Below, in pieces: positions 47,696-57,573 of a stretch of 64,000 nucleotides of DNA; within the stretch, counting starts at the first letter, position 1, and every line of letters starts with the position of its first letter. The position numbers and the translations under genes were made by a program. Origin of the DNA: Carpediemonas membranifera (lineage: Eukaryota; Fornicata). Where the stretch lies: assembly GCA_019828565.1 (NCBI GenBank), contig JAHDYR010000013.1:1-64000 (forward strand), read 5' to 3'. The notes below the pieces were generated by a model. The model did no database searches and was not told the origin of the DNA. It saw only the letters and a program-made list of their open reading frames with translations.

Positions 47696-48739
47696 ATGAG
47701 CCTCCACAACTACTCTAATCGGCATAGATTTCTTTCAACAACCTCACAAGCATCTTTCAAGGTTCCCACGGGCCAGGTATCCTTCCAAGCTCCCAAACGA
47801 CCCATCGGGCCCCTCAGTTCCGATAAGATGATCCCTCTCCTTTCAAAATCATCCTACGATCTCAACAAGCATTTCCGTAACACATTCAATTTCTCTGAGG
47901 AAAGCGTAGCGAGACACCTCCGCCGCCTGCTGATGCCAGACACCGCCAGCGTGCGCGAGGGCTACTCCGTCGACGAGATCATCAACGCGCAGGTTTCTGT
48001 GATCATTGGCGGGATGAGTCGCGACGTCTCCCCATCCTATGAGCCATGGATCCTCTTCGAGCACAGGTCACCAGACACCAACTTCCCCAACGACCTGTGT
48101 CTTGCTGGCGGTTTGGTTAAGGCGTCGGAGATGACTGACCCGCGGTCGGCCATTCTACGAGAAATGGAGGAGGAGGCGGCCTTGATGGTCGACGGCATCC
48201 GTATATCAGGCGCCCTGCGTAATATTATGCTCAAGAGGGTCGACGAGACCCACAAGGGCCCAAGGCGTAGACTCATTAACGTTATTCCCATCGTCACATT
48301 CAGCCGCCGTCCGATTGATTCATTCAAGCTTGACCCCCAATACCGGGAGGTCCAGCGCCTCCTTGCCGCCAACTTCCGGTCTCTCTTGATCAACAGCAAG
48401 CACTACGCCACGCACGAGGACATCCTCTCCGACGGCCCCCTGCTCAGAGACAACCTCCCCGCCCCCCTGGTCAAGCAGTGGGGCAAGCAGGGCGCGGTCA
48501 CGCTGTGCACCACCCCCGCGGATTACCCGTACACCAACCCCGTCGCCTTCTCCCAGCCCCGGGCCGACGACCCCGTCGCCGTGCTCGACCCGTACGCCCT
48601 TCGTACGGTCAGCCTGACTGAGCCTGACAAGCCGCCCGCCGAGCAGGACCTGAGCTATGGGCTGACCGGGGCTATTATCAACAGGATGGTTGAGGTACTG
48701 CTTGGGGGACTGAAGACGATGACGCCCCACAGGAGGTAG
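47696..48739 (+). CDS. Nudix hydrolase, NUDT8/CoA-pyrophosphatase-like
   Basis: The 347-residue protein contains a Nudix-like box, LAGGLVKASEMTDPRSAILREMEEEAAL, with the catalytic REXXEE but a spacing two residues longer than the usual GX5EX7REUXEE. The 100 residues before it include a basic/Ser leader (MSLHNYSNRHRFLSTTSQASF) that could be an organelle-targeting signal. The C-terminal 130 residues are not recognised. NUDT7/8 cleave CoA esters in peroxisomes and mitochondria. The ATG at 47696 is used in place of a TTG three codons up. GAGTAAAC follows the stop. Confidence 0.72.
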   Translation: MSLHNYSNRHRFLSTTSQASFKVPTGQVSFQAPKRPIGPLSSDKMIPLLSKSSYDLNKHFRNTFNFSEESVARHLRRLLMPDTASVREGYSVDEIINAQVSVIIGGMSRDVSPSYEPWILFEHRSPDTNFPNDLCLAGGLVKASEMTDPRSAILREMEEEAALMVDGIRISGALRNIMLKRVDETHKGPRRRLINVIPIVTFSRRPIDSFKLDPQYREVQRLLAANFRSLLINSKHYATHEDILSDGPLLRDNLPAPLVKQWGKQGAVTLCTTPADYPYTNPVAFSQPRADDPVAVLDPYALRTVSLTEPDKPPAEQDLSYGLTGAIINRMVEVLLGGLKTMTPHRR

Positions 48740-49168
48740 CATTGGTCTGCCCGGCTTGCATTTGTGAGTAAACCCCATCGGATTGCTTCTTGATTGTGAC
48801 TTGACTCTGATTTCGTAAGTCAGGTTGTGAAGATCTTCAGATTTGACCGAAACAAATTCGAGACTTCATGGCGCCCCCGGCAGTGAAATTTAATCCAAGC
48901 TCACTATTGCCATATGGATGAATGGAATGCCAATGGAATACGATGCTAACGCTTGCTTGCTGATCCAGGAGATCCTGTGCTCCTGACTCCATCAGACCCT
49001 CGCTTTTTCTTCGTTCACCAAAAATACCTTTGAGATTCTGGGTGTCACGCCCACACTACCCTGGGCCGGACGAGCCAGTCGAGAACGTATAAGCGGTGCG
49101 TCTCGATTCGTCAAATGACTTGCCGTGACTTTCGGCTCAAACCCCCCGGTCTAAAGGAAACTTCGTCA
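48740..49168. promoter_or_regulatory. Upstream region of the PFOR gene
   Basis: The 429-bp spacer holds no gene. A GTATAAGCGGTGCGTC at 49087-49102 is a diverged form of the core motif, 67 nt before the ATG at 49169. Because of its position an alternative ATG at 49115 would be 13 nt from the motif. Confidence 0.4.
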
Positions 49169-52100
49169 ATGGCTCACCAAATTACCTGTGATGGCAACGA
49201 AGCTGTTGCTAGAATCGCACACTTCCTGTCCGACAGCATTATTCTCTTCCCCATCACTCCCTCTACCCCCATGGGTGAATTGTCCGACGTTTTCAACGTT
49301 CAGGGCAAGAAGAATATCTTTGAGCAGCCTGTTGCGATCCACCAGATGCAGTCTGAGGCTGGTGTTTCTGGTGCCGTCCACGGCGCTCTCTTTGGCGGTG
49401 CTCTGACTACCACGTTCACTACCTCACAGGGCCTTCTCCTCATGATCCCCAACATGTACAAGATCGCCGGCGAGTGCCTCCCCGGTGTCATCCACTGCGC
49501 CACCCGTGCCCTCGGCACCCACTCCCAGACCATCTACCCCGACCACCAGGATGCCATGGCTATCCGTAACACCGGCTGGTGCATGCTCGCATCCTCCTCT
49601 GTCCAGGAGGCTATGGACCTCGCCCTCGTGTCCCACCTGACTGCCATGGACTGCTCCCTGCCTTTCTTCCACTTCTTTGATGGTTTCCGTACTTCCCACG
49701 AGATCATGAAGATCAAGGAGATCCCCCAGGAGGATGTCGCCAAGATGGTCGACCACGACGCCATCGAGCGCTTCCGTGCCTCATGCGCCTCCCCCGCCCA
49801 CCCTGAGGTGCGCGGCGCCATCACTGGCTACGAGACTTACTTCCAGTCCTCCGAGGCCATCAACCCCCTGTACAACGCCGTCCCCGCCTCCTGCCAGAAG
49901 ATGATGGACAAGGTCGCCTCCTACACCGGCCGCCAGTACCACACTATGGACTACCACGGCGCCCCCGACGCCGAGCGCGTCATCGTCGTCATGGGCTCCG
50001 CTGCCGGTGCCGCTGCTGAGGCCGTCGACTTCCTGACCGCCCGCGGTGAGAAGGTCGGCGTGGTCAACGTCCGCCTCTTCCGTCCCTTCGACGTGGAGAA
50101 GATCCGCGACGTCATCCCTGCCACGTGCAAGCGTGTGGCCGTCCTCGACCGCACCAAGGAGACCGGCGCTGCCGGTGAGCCCCTCTTCCTCGACGTCTGC
50201 TCCGCCTTCGCCTCTGTCCCCGAGCGCGGTATCCAGGTCATCGGTGGCCGCTACGGCCTCGGCGGCAAGGAGTTCAGCCCCACCACCGCTGCCGGTGTCT
50301 TCGACAACCTCGCCCTCGAGACGCCCAAGACCCGCTTCACCGTGGGCATCAACGACGACGTGACCCACCTCTCGATCCCCACTCCCGAGCGCATCGACGC
50401 CGTCCCCGAGGGCACCGTGCAGTGCATGTTCTGGGGCCTCGGTGCTGACGGTACCGTGGGCGCCAACAAGACTGCCATCAAGATCATCGGCAACAACACC
50501 GACCTCTCCGCCCAGGGCTACTTCGTGTACGACGCCAAGAAGTCTGGCGGCCTCACTGTCTCCCACCTCAGGTTCGGGCCCCAGGAGATCAAGTCCAGCT
50601 ACCTCATCGACAACGCCGACTACATCGCCTGCCACAACCCCGCCTTCCTCAACATCTACAAGCACAAGCTCGTCGAGCCCATCAAGGAGGGCGGCTCCTT
50701 TGTCGTCAACGGCCGGTTCAGCAACGTCGACGAGTTCGGTGCCGCCATCGATGCCCGCACTAAGCGCATCCTCGCCCGCCGCCACGCCAAGGTCTACGCC
50801 ATCGACGCCGAGCACATTGCCCGCGAGGTTGGCCTTGGATCCCGCATCAACATGGTCATGCAGACTGTGTTCTTCGGCCTTGCCAACGTCATCCCCATGG
50901 AGCACGCCATCTCTCTCCTCAAGAAGGAGATCGAGAAGACGTACGGCCGCAAGGGCAAGGACATTGTCGAGATGAACTGGAAGGCTGTGGACGCCTCGAT
51001 GGCCGCCATCAAGCCCCTCCCCATCCCCGAGGAGTGGGCCAACGTCGAGGTCGAGCGCCAGGAGATCGACTGGTCCCGCCCCGACTTCGTCCGTAACTTC
51101 ATGGACCGCGTCAACACCCAGACGGCCAACGAGCTCCCCGTCTCTGCCATGCCATACGCCGGCCGTTACCCCGTGTCCACCACCCAGTACGAGAAGCGCG
51201 CCATCTCGACCCGCATCCCCGAGTGGAACATGGAGGCGTGCTCCCAGTGCAACACCTGCGCCATGGTCTGCCCCCACGCCGTCATCCGCCCCTACCTCGT
51301 CGACGACAAGGCGTACGAGAACCGCCCCTTCGACTCTGCCCTCCCCAAGGCCAAGGGCAAGAAGTTCAAGGGCCTCCGCTTCATGATCCAGCCCTCTCCT
51401 CTCGACTGCACTGGCTGTGGCGTGTGCGCTGAGACGTGCCCCGACGACGCCCTCCGCATGGTCGACATCGCCCCCGTCCGCGACGCCAACGTCGAGAAGT
51501 ACGAGTGGGCCCACGCCCTGCCCCTCCGCGAAGAGCTCATGGACAAGTTCTCCGTCAAGGGCTCCCAGTTCCAGCAGCCCCTGCTCGAGTTCTCAGGCGC
51601 TTGCCCCGGCTGCGCTGAGACTCCCGTCGTCCGCCTCGTCACCCAGCTCTACGGCAAGCGCATGACCATCTCCAACGCCTCTGGCTGCTCCGTCGTCTGG
51701 TCTGCCACTGCCGGCCCCAGCCCCTACACGACCGACGGCGAGGGGCACGGTCCCACCTACGCCAACTCACTCTTCGAGGACGGCGCCGAGTTTGGTGCTG
51801 GCCACGTGTTCGCCTACACCCAGCGCCGCGAGAAGCTCATGCTCGAGGCAGACAAGGTCCTCGCCTGCAAGTGCGACATCCCTGCTGATCTCCGCTCCGC
51901 CCTCGAGGCCTGGCGCGCCTCTGCCGAGGACGGCGAGCAGACTGCCAAGACCGCTCCCGCTCTCATCGCCGCCCTCGCCGACGAGTCACGCTACGCCAAG
52001 GCCACCTGCCTCGAGTCCCTGAAGTACCTCAAGATGGACCAGGATATGCTTGTCAAGCCCTCCGTCTGGATCATGGGCGGTGACGGCTGGGCCGAGGACA

Positions 52101-52690
52101 TTGGCTTCGCCGGTATCGACCACATTGTCGCCTCTGGGGTCGACTGCAACATGCTCGTCTTTGACAACGGTGTGTACGCCAACACTGGCGGCCAGAAGTC
52201 CAAGGCCACCCCCCTCGGTGCCGTCCAGAACTTCGCCCGTAACGGCCAGGAGCATGCCCGCAAGGACCTTGCTGCGATGATGATGACGTATGGTGACGTC
52301 TACGTCGCCTCCGTCTCGCTCTCGGACCCCAAGCACCTCCTCAACTGCATCAAGGAGGCCGAGGCCTTCCACGGCCCCTCCCTGCTCGTCTACAACTCCC
52401 CCTGCATCAACTGGGGTATCAAGGGCGGCATGACCCAGATGGTCAACCAGTCCAAGCTCATGGTCGACTCCGGCATGTGGAACCTCTGGAGCTACGACCC
52501 CCGTCGCGGTGAGAACATGCAGGACAAGGTCGTCATCTCCTCGGAGCCCGACTTCGAGAAGGTGCCCCTGGTCCTCGAGAGCCAGGTGCGGTTCCAGTCG
52601 CTCTCTGAGGCCCGTAAGGCTGAGCTTCACCCCAAGCTCATCCAGGACCTCAAGACCAAGTGGGCCAACCTCAACAACCTCCGCAAGTAA
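49169..52690 (+). CDS. PFOR: Pyruvate:ferredoxin oxidoreductase
   Basis: The 1173-residue single-chain enzyme has all PFOR domains in order: domain I (IILFPITPSTPMGE, QPVAIHQMQSEAG), transketolase-like II, the CoA-binding domain, a 2[4Fe-4S] ferredoxin domain (CSQCNTCAMVCP; CTGCGVCAETCP), and the TPP/proximal cluster domain (CPGCAETP; GDGWAEDIGF...NGVYANTGGQ). It converts pyruvate and CoA to acetyl-CoA, CO2 and reduced ferredoxin, the core of anaerobic energy metabolism. The ATG at 49115 would add 18 residues (MTCRDFRLKPPGLKETSS), a weak candidate targeting peptide. Extreme C-ending codon bias indicates very high expression. The stop overlaps TAAATA. Confidence 0.98.
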   Translation: MAHQITCDGNEAVARIAHFLSDSIILFPITPSTPMGELSDVFNVQGKKNIFEQPVAIHQMQSEAGVSGAVHGALFGGALTTTFTTSQGLLLMIPNMYKIAGECLPGVIHCATRALGTHSQTIYPDHQDAMAIRNTGWCMLASSSVQEAMDLALVSHLTAMDCSLPFFHFFDGFRTSHEIMKIKEIPQEDVAKMVDHDAIERFRASCASPAHPEVRGAITGYETYFQSSEAINPLYNAVPASCQKMMDKVASYTGRQYHTMDYHGAPDAERVIVVMGSAAGAAAEAVDFLTARGEKVGVVNVRLFRPFDVEKIRDVIPATCKRVAVLDRTKETGAAGEPLFLDVCSAFASVPERGIQVIGGRYGLGGKEFSPTTAAGVFDNLALETPKTRFTVGINDDVTHLSIPTPERIDAVPEGTVQCMFWGLGADGTVGANKTAIKIIGNNTDLSAQGYFVYDAKKSGGLTVSHLRFGPQEIKSSYLIDNADYIACHNPAFLNIYKHKLVEPIKEGGSFVVNGRFSNVDEFGAAIDARTKRILARRHAKVYAIDAEHIAREVGLGSRINMVMQTVFFGLANVIPMEHAISLLKKEIEKTYGRKGKDIVEMNWKAVDASMAAIKPLPIPEEWANVEVERQEIDWSRPDFVRNFMDRVNTQTANELPVSAMPYAGRYPVSTTQYEKRAISTRIPEWNMEACSQCNTCAMVCPHAVIRPYLVDDKAYENRPFDSALPKAKGKKFKGLRFMIQPSPLDCTGCGVCAETCPDDALRMVDIAPVRDANVEKYEWAHALPLREELMDKFSVKGSQFQQPLLEFSGACPGCAETPVVRLVTQLYGKRMTISNASGCSVVWSATAGPSPYTTDGEGHGPTYANSLFEDGAEFGAGHVFAYTQRREKLMLEADKVLACKCDIPADLRSALEAWRASAEDGEQTAKTAPALIAALADESRYAKATCLESLKYLKMDQDMLVKPSVWIMGGDGWAEDIGFAGIDHIVASGVDCNMLVFDNGVYANTGGQKSKATPLGAVQNFARNGQEHARKDLAAMMMTYGDVYVASVSLSDPKHLLNCIKEAEAFHGPSLLVYNSPCINWGIKGGMTQMVNQSKLMVDSGMWNLWSYDPRRGENMQDKVVISSEPDFEKVPLVLESQVRFQSLSEARKAELHPKLIQDLKTKWANLNNLRK

Positions 52691-52771
52691 ATATTTTTAA
52701 CTAAGGCTTAAAGCTGTTGGTGTGGAAGACTAGAATCGAACAGATCACTAGTTGACTCGGCAGTGTCTGTC

Positions 52772-52855
52772 CTAAAGTGCGGTGGCTATGGTGGAGACAC
52801 ACTGCCGTTGGGGTAGAAGAAGTTCTGCCGTTGGGGCGCTGATTGTAAACATCCG
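52772..52855 (+). repeat. Dispersed ~80-bp repeat, copy B
   Basis: It starts CTAAAGTGCGGTGG and carries two CTGCCGTTGGGG boxes 24 bp apart. It lies between PFOR and the TRF4-like gene. The next bases keep partial similarity to copy A, including an AATCAgTTGATTAG inverted repeat (52888-52902). Confidence 0.85.
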
Positions 52856-52906
52856 AGTTCTGGTTAGTGAAACTACAAGCGATTGGACTAATCAGTTGAT
52901 TAGTTC

Positions 52907-52914
52907 GCAGTTTA
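52907..52914 (+). promoter_or_regulatory. Core promoter motif of the TRF4-like gene
   Basis: GCAGTTTA at 47 nt upstream of the ATG at 52961. Confidence 0.5.
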
Positions 52915-52960
52915 TGCCACTTGGACTCTCGTTTTCGTTGTGCGACGAAGCTGAAGCTTT

Positions 52961-54455
52961 ATGGACATCAATCTTGACGAGTTCCAGTCAGATTGTGCGT
53001 ATCGATTCCCATTCTTAACTAGATTACGATGAGCCGCGAAAGCAGACTGTGAAATCAGGCGAAGGTGTTTTTCAGCCCACCAGTTCCGTTCCATGGAAGA
53101 AAAGAGGTAAGAAAGCCAAGTTTACCAAGATATCTAGCAGGTACCCGTTATTGAAGTCCCTCCAGGACGAGATCACTGATGTTTGAGCCCCCGCATTTCC
53201 GCCACTCACATAGTACATGGAGTACGCCAATTTGACACCAGAAGAGAACCGTGCCAGACTCCGAGTCCTTGACGACCTCAAAGAGCTTGTCCACCGCGTC
53301 TTCCCAGAGGCTGACGTGCATGTCTTCGGCTCCTTTGCCACCAACCTCTCCCTCCCGACATCGGACCTGGATGTCGTCATCCTGCAGCAGGGGTCGAGCG
53401 ACACTGCCCACTTCGACTATATGGCAGGGAACAAGGCCGACAAGATCGACCTCATGGACCAATTGGCGGCCACGATGGTGCCCACCGGGTTTTCGACGTA
53501 CCACGCCATCCAGAAGATAACCCGGGCCAAAGTCCCTGTGCTGAAGACGGTCCACTTCTCTACTGGAGTGAAGCTCGACATCAGCTTCAACACTACGAAC
53601 GGCCCAGCCCACACAGACATGGTTCGCCGGTACCTGTTGAAGTATCCCGTAGCCCGCTCCATCATCACACTCATGAAGCACTTTCTCCTCCAGAGGGGGT
53701 TGAACGAACCGTACACTGGCGGGTTGGGCGGGTATGCGCTGACATGCATGGTGGTCTCATTCTTCACGACATACGACTCCGTCTTCAGCCCGGACCCGCA
53801 ATTGCTGGACGAGTTCCCGGACGCCGTCTACTTCCTCGACTTCCTCGACTTTGTGGCACACAAGGTTGACTTCTGGAAGGTCGGCATCTCTGTCAAGACA
53901 GGGTTCTTCCCCCGCCGAGGACGCGTGTTCGACGGCCAGGTCAACAACAACATGCTGTGCATTGAAGACCCCCAGCGACCGTCATCCGACATCGGGTCGG
54001 CCGCATACGCCTTTGATAGGATCAGATCAGCTGTGGACAACGCATACAGTCTCATCGTCAAGCCGAGCATGCGTTCCGTGGTTGTCCCCCGCCAGATGGA
54101 GCGGCGCGGCATCCGAACAGGCTCCATCCTGACCCGCGTGCTCTTTGCCGACTCCAGAGTCGAGGCGATGCGGGTAAAGTGCGTCAGCGTCGACACCCTG
54201 ACCGCCCCGCCGTCGTGCAGCATACCGGCCAGCGCTGCGGTAAGCGTGCAGGGCTCGCCGTCGAGGGAGGAGACTCCGGTGGCCCTGGTCATGCATGACG
54301 GCGACACTAGCGACTCTAATGACTCGACTCAATCGGAGTCGAGCACAGTGGGACAGTCGCCCAGCCCGACCCCAGCCCCGGAGGAGGTGTATGAGCTGAG
54401 CAGCGGGACGGACGACGAGGGTCACTGGAGCCCTGGCGTCATCGACATCGACTGA
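52961..54455 (+). CDS. TRF4: TRF4/PAPD5-like non-canonical poly(A) polymerase, introns of 28 and 33 nt
   Basis: Exons are 52961-52994, 53023-53180 and 53214-54455. Introns start GTGCGT and GTTTGA and end CTTAACTAG and CTCACATAG. Splicing joins MDINLDEFQSD to a segment VPWKKRGKKAKF...LKSLQDEITDYMEY that matches the TRF4 N-terminus. The catalytic core has GSFATNLSLPTSDLDVV with the two metal Asps, a third Asp in KLDISFN, and the PAP-associated domain (DFLDFVAHKV, MLCIEDPQ). The 477-residue enzyme would oligoadenylate nuclear RNAs for exosome decay. The acidic Ser-rich tail is disordered. The two introns were missed by ORF calling; the first exon is only 34 nt. Confidence 0.92.
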
Positions 54456-54645
54456 GTGTCATCGGATTGGTTTAATAAATATCGTGTCGTGGAGTGCCTC
54501 AAGGCCGGCTGCACAGTTCCACTGATCATGGGGCCTTGCCGGTGTTCGGGAGACATTAGGCCTGAGAGTTGATTCGGCCAGCGTGCTGTCCGCGGTCATA
54601 TGGGAGCCCCCGACCCTTCTTGAGGTGGTCGCCAGCGATTGTGTC

Positions 54646-54720
54646 TTAAAGTGCGGTGGCCATGGTGGAGACACTGCCGTTGGGGCAGAAGTAGTTCTGC
54701 CGTTGAGGTGGTGATTGTAA
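54646..54720 (+). repeat. Dispersed ~80-bp repeat, copy C
   Basis: CTTAAAGTGCGGTGGCCATG then CTGCCGTTGGGG and CTGCCGTTGAGG boxes, ending GATTGTAA. It lies downstream of the TRF4-like gene. Confidence 0.85.
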
Positions 54721-54852
54721 AGAGCGTCCGCTGATGGTCTATATGTATATATACAGTACTAGATTAAATACGTAAACATCCGGAACTGCGTCGTGTCCCG
54801 GACAATCAGATGATGAATGACTGGAGACAGTGCTAGGAGCCATTTATGTATC

Positions 54853-55023
54853 TTAATCCACCTTCTTAGCACGCTTGGCCTTCTTGCCAGCCTTCTTGGG
54901 AGGGCTGGGGGTGGGCTCGTCCGCGGCAGCGGGGACAATGTCGGGGGCAGGGACGGTGGGGCCGGCGGGGCGGTCAGCCTTCCTGTTCATCTTCTTGTAC
55001 ATGCTGCTGGCGCGCAGAGGCAT
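54853..55023 (-). CDS. Small basic 56-aa hypothetical protein
   Basis: An intact frame from the ATG at 55023 to a TAA at 54853-54855 encodes MPLRASSMYKKMNRKADRP, a Pro/Ala middle and a Lys/Ala tail (KKAGKKAKRAKKV). Its third positions are C/G-rich like the neighbouring real genes, which argues for coding. The tail resembles those of ribosomal or nucleolar proteins, but I cannot name it. It diverges from Rpt4 across only 61 bp. Confidence 0.6.
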   Translation of the reverse strand: MPLRASSMYKKMNRKADRPAGPTVPAPDIVPAAADEPTPSPPKKAGKKAKRAKKVD

Positions 55024-55084
55024 GATTTGAGTTGGAACTTCACGATCAATACTTAATTTGATGATGTGTCAAACGAAGTGAAAC
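55024..55084. promoter_or_regulatory. 61-bp divergent promoter between the small basic protein gene and Rpt4
   Basis: Both genes must be driven from this spacer. It contains a T/A-rich centre, with TACTTAATTTGATG at 55050-55063, but no exact copy of the core motif. Confidence 0.45.
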
Positions 55085-56307
55085 ATGGCAAACCGTGAAG
55101 AACTGATCCAGAGCTATTTAGACGCTGCTCGTGATCACGAAGCGGCGTCAGAGAGACTGAAGCAAAGTTCGTTGCTCTACACACTCTCATATAGTCAGAA
55201 AGGAGAAGAGTGAGCTTGACCGCGACTACCAGCTCAGCGAAATGCACATTAACGCTCTCCAAAGCGTTGGGCAACTTATAGGCGAGATCCTCCGCAAGAT
55301 TGATGACGATCAGTGTTCGTATCACCGAGTATTCTCACCCAGACATTGTCAAGGCAACGCACGGGCAGAAGTACCTCGTCAACGCCCGAAAGAAGGTAGA
55401 AGCCGAGCTCCTCCGTGAGGGAACCCGTGTAGCTCTGGATATGCAGACGTACACGATCATGCGGGCACTCCCCCGCGAGGTTGACCCGACAGTTTTCCAC
55501 ATGCTCCACGAGGACCCTGGGGACATCCAGTACGACCAGATCGGCGGCCTCGACGAGCAGCTGGAGCAAGTCCGCGAGGTCATCGACCTGCCCCTCTCCG
55601 AGCCGGAGTTGTTCAAGAACGTCGGGATTCGGCCCCCCAAGGGCGTCCTGCTGTACGGCCCACCGGGCACGGGTAAGACGCTGATAGCCAGGGCACTCGC
55701 ACATAACGTCAAGGCTAATTTCCTCAAGATCGTCGCCTCGTCCATCATTCAGAAGTACATTGGCGAGTCACCACGAATCATCCGAGAGATCTTCGCATAC
55801 GCCAAGGAGCACGAGCCAGCGATCGTATTTATCGATGAGATCGACGCCATCGGCGGTCGTCGTCTGAGCGACGGCACATCGACCGACCGCGAGGTCCAGC
55901 GCACGCTCATGGAGCTCCTCAACCAGCTTGACGGCTTCGACGATCTGGGCCAGGTGAAGGTCGTGTTCGCGACCAACCGGCCCGACATCCTCGACCCCGC
56001 CCTTCTCCGTCCCGGCCGACTCGACCGGAAGATCGAGATCGGGCTCCCCAACGAGGCGGGTCGGAAGCACATCCTGGCCATCCACTCGAGTAAGATGCAC
56101 CTGGCCCCCGGGATTGACTGGGCGCCCATCGTCAAGGCCTCCGACGGCTTCAACGGGGCCGATCTCCGCAACGTCTGCACCGAGGCCGGCATGTGCGCCA
56201 TCCGGGACGAGAGGGGCGTGATCGAGCAGGGCGACCTACTCAAGGCGGTGCGGAAACTCGGGGACTCGAAGAAGCTGGAGACGGCGCTGAAGTATGAGAA
56301 GGTTTAG
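55085..56307 (+). CDS. RPT4: 26S proteasome regulatory ATPase Rpt4 (PSMC6), two 28-nt introns
   Basis: Exons are 55085-55166, 55195-55314 and 55343-56307; both introns are 28 nt, start GTTCGT and end CTCATATAG and CTCACCCAG. The 388-residue protein has the N-terminal coiled coil ([20 protein letters not shown]), [13 protein letters not shown], an OB fold ([20 protein letters not shown]) and the AAA module with [20 protein letters not shown] and [14 protein letters not shown] and YIGES are Rpt4-type. It is one of six ATPases that unfold substrates at the proteasome. Both introns lie in the first third of the gene. Confidence 0.97.
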
Positions 56308-56488
56308 GCGATGGGACAAAAAATTTCCCATCCAGAATGCTCTGAGGGCGCGACTCCCGCCACCCCGACCTGCACCGACAGCGGGACAGGCTGGTTGCCC
56401 GCCGCTCAGTGATCTGTCGCCCATGGACCTGTTATACATACAATCGCTTAACGTCGTAAAGAAGAAGATCCTTATCGCTCGCGATCTG

Positions 56489-57325
56489 ATGCCCTTCGAT
56501 CCTGCTACCGTTCCCGTAATCATTGATGCTGCCAAGGCCGTTGCCAAGGCCGATGCCTCTACTGCTGCTCGTGCCATCTCCGTGCTCGATCTCACCAGCC
56601 TGAACGACAACGACACCGATGCTGTCATCGAGGCTCTTTGCAAGCGTGCTGTCAACACTGCTGGCCACACCGCCGCTGTCTGCGTCTACGCTCCCTTCAT
56701 CAAGACCGCCCGTGCTGCTCTCGGCGAGAACCCCGTCAAGATTGCCACCGTGGTGAACTTCCCCGCTGGCGGCAACGACGTCGAGGCCGTTAAGGCCGAG
56801 ACTGAGGCTGCTGTTGCTGATGGCGCCGATGAGATCGATCTCGTCCTCCCCTACAAGGCCTTCCTTGCCGGCGACATTGCCACATGCGAGGCCATGCTCG
56901 ACACCACCCGCGCCGCCTGCGGCACCAAGGCCGGCATGAAGGTCATCCTTGAGTCCGGCTACTTCGACGACCTCGCCAAGGTCTACAACGCCGCCCGCCT
57001 CTGCATCAAGCACGGCGCCAACTTCGTCAAGACCTCTACTGGCAAGATCCCCGTCGGCGCCACCCCCGAGGCCGCTGTCACCATGATCACTGCTGTCCGC
57101 GACGCCAAGGCGGAGGACGGCGCCATCTGCGGCTTCAAGGCTGCCGGCGGTGTCCGCACTACTGCTGACGCGGCCCACTACATCGCCATCGCCGACAACA
57201 TCATGGGAGAGGGCTGGGCTGCTCCTGCCACCTTCCGCTTCGGCGCCAGCGGCGTCCTCACGGCCCTGCTCGAGACCTACGGCGTCGACCAGAGCGGCGA
57301 GGCCAAGCCTACTGGCAACTACTAG
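56489..57325 (+). CDS. DERA: Deoxyribose-phosphate aldolase
   Basis: The 278-residue TIM-barrel enzyme has LDLTSLNDNDTD, a DEIDLVLPYKAFL strand with the catalytic Asp, the Schiff-base lysine in NFVKTSTGK (Lys181), and GFKAAGGVRT (Lys217). It splits 2-deoxyribose-5-phosphate to acetaldehyde and glyceraldehyde-3-phosphate, feeding nucleoside carbon into glycolysis. The start MPFDPATVPV fits family length; the ORF extends to 56294 but that part overlaps the Rpt4 stop and reads as leader. TTAAAG follows the stop. Confidence 0.95.
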   Translation: MPFDPATVPVIIDAAKAVAKADASTAARAISVLDLTSLNDNDTDAVIEALCKRAVNTAGHTAAVCVYAPFIKTARAALGENPVKIATVVNFPAGGNDVEAVKAETEAAVADGADEIDLVLPYKAFLAGDIATCEAMLDTTRAACGTKAGMKVILESGYFDDLAKVYNAARLCIKHGANFVKTSTGKIPVGATPEAAVTMITAVRDAKAEDGAICGFKAAGGVRTTADAAHYIAIADNIMGEGWAAPATFRFGASGVLTALLETYGVDQSGEAKPTGNY

Positions 57326-57573
57326 GTTAAAGTTCGTTATTTCTGGCTATTCGCGACTTGGCCGACAAGCAGGCTGCGCCTGATGCTGAGTAAGAGATTG
57401 GCATAAAGCGTGCGGAAAACGTTCATGTCAAGGAACAGTAACCACGTGAGTATTTTCATACCTGAAGGTCACCGGATATGCATAAGCCATCTCCCGAACA
57501 GAAAGACGGGTCAATGGGTCAGAAACCCGAAGTGCACTTTATGCAGTTCGTTGCGCACTTTAGCCTCAGAACA

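Noticed and set aside
47640-47700. GGTTCAAA resembling a tRNA T-loop, also GGTTCGA at 33121 and 41738
   Set aside because: No acceptor, D or anticodon arms can be folded around them; the 41738 case is the promoter core.
49781-51514. 577-codon ORF antisense to PFOR
   Set aside because: It is Gly/Val/Asp-rich low-complexity sequence generated by the C-ending codons of the real gene on the other strand.
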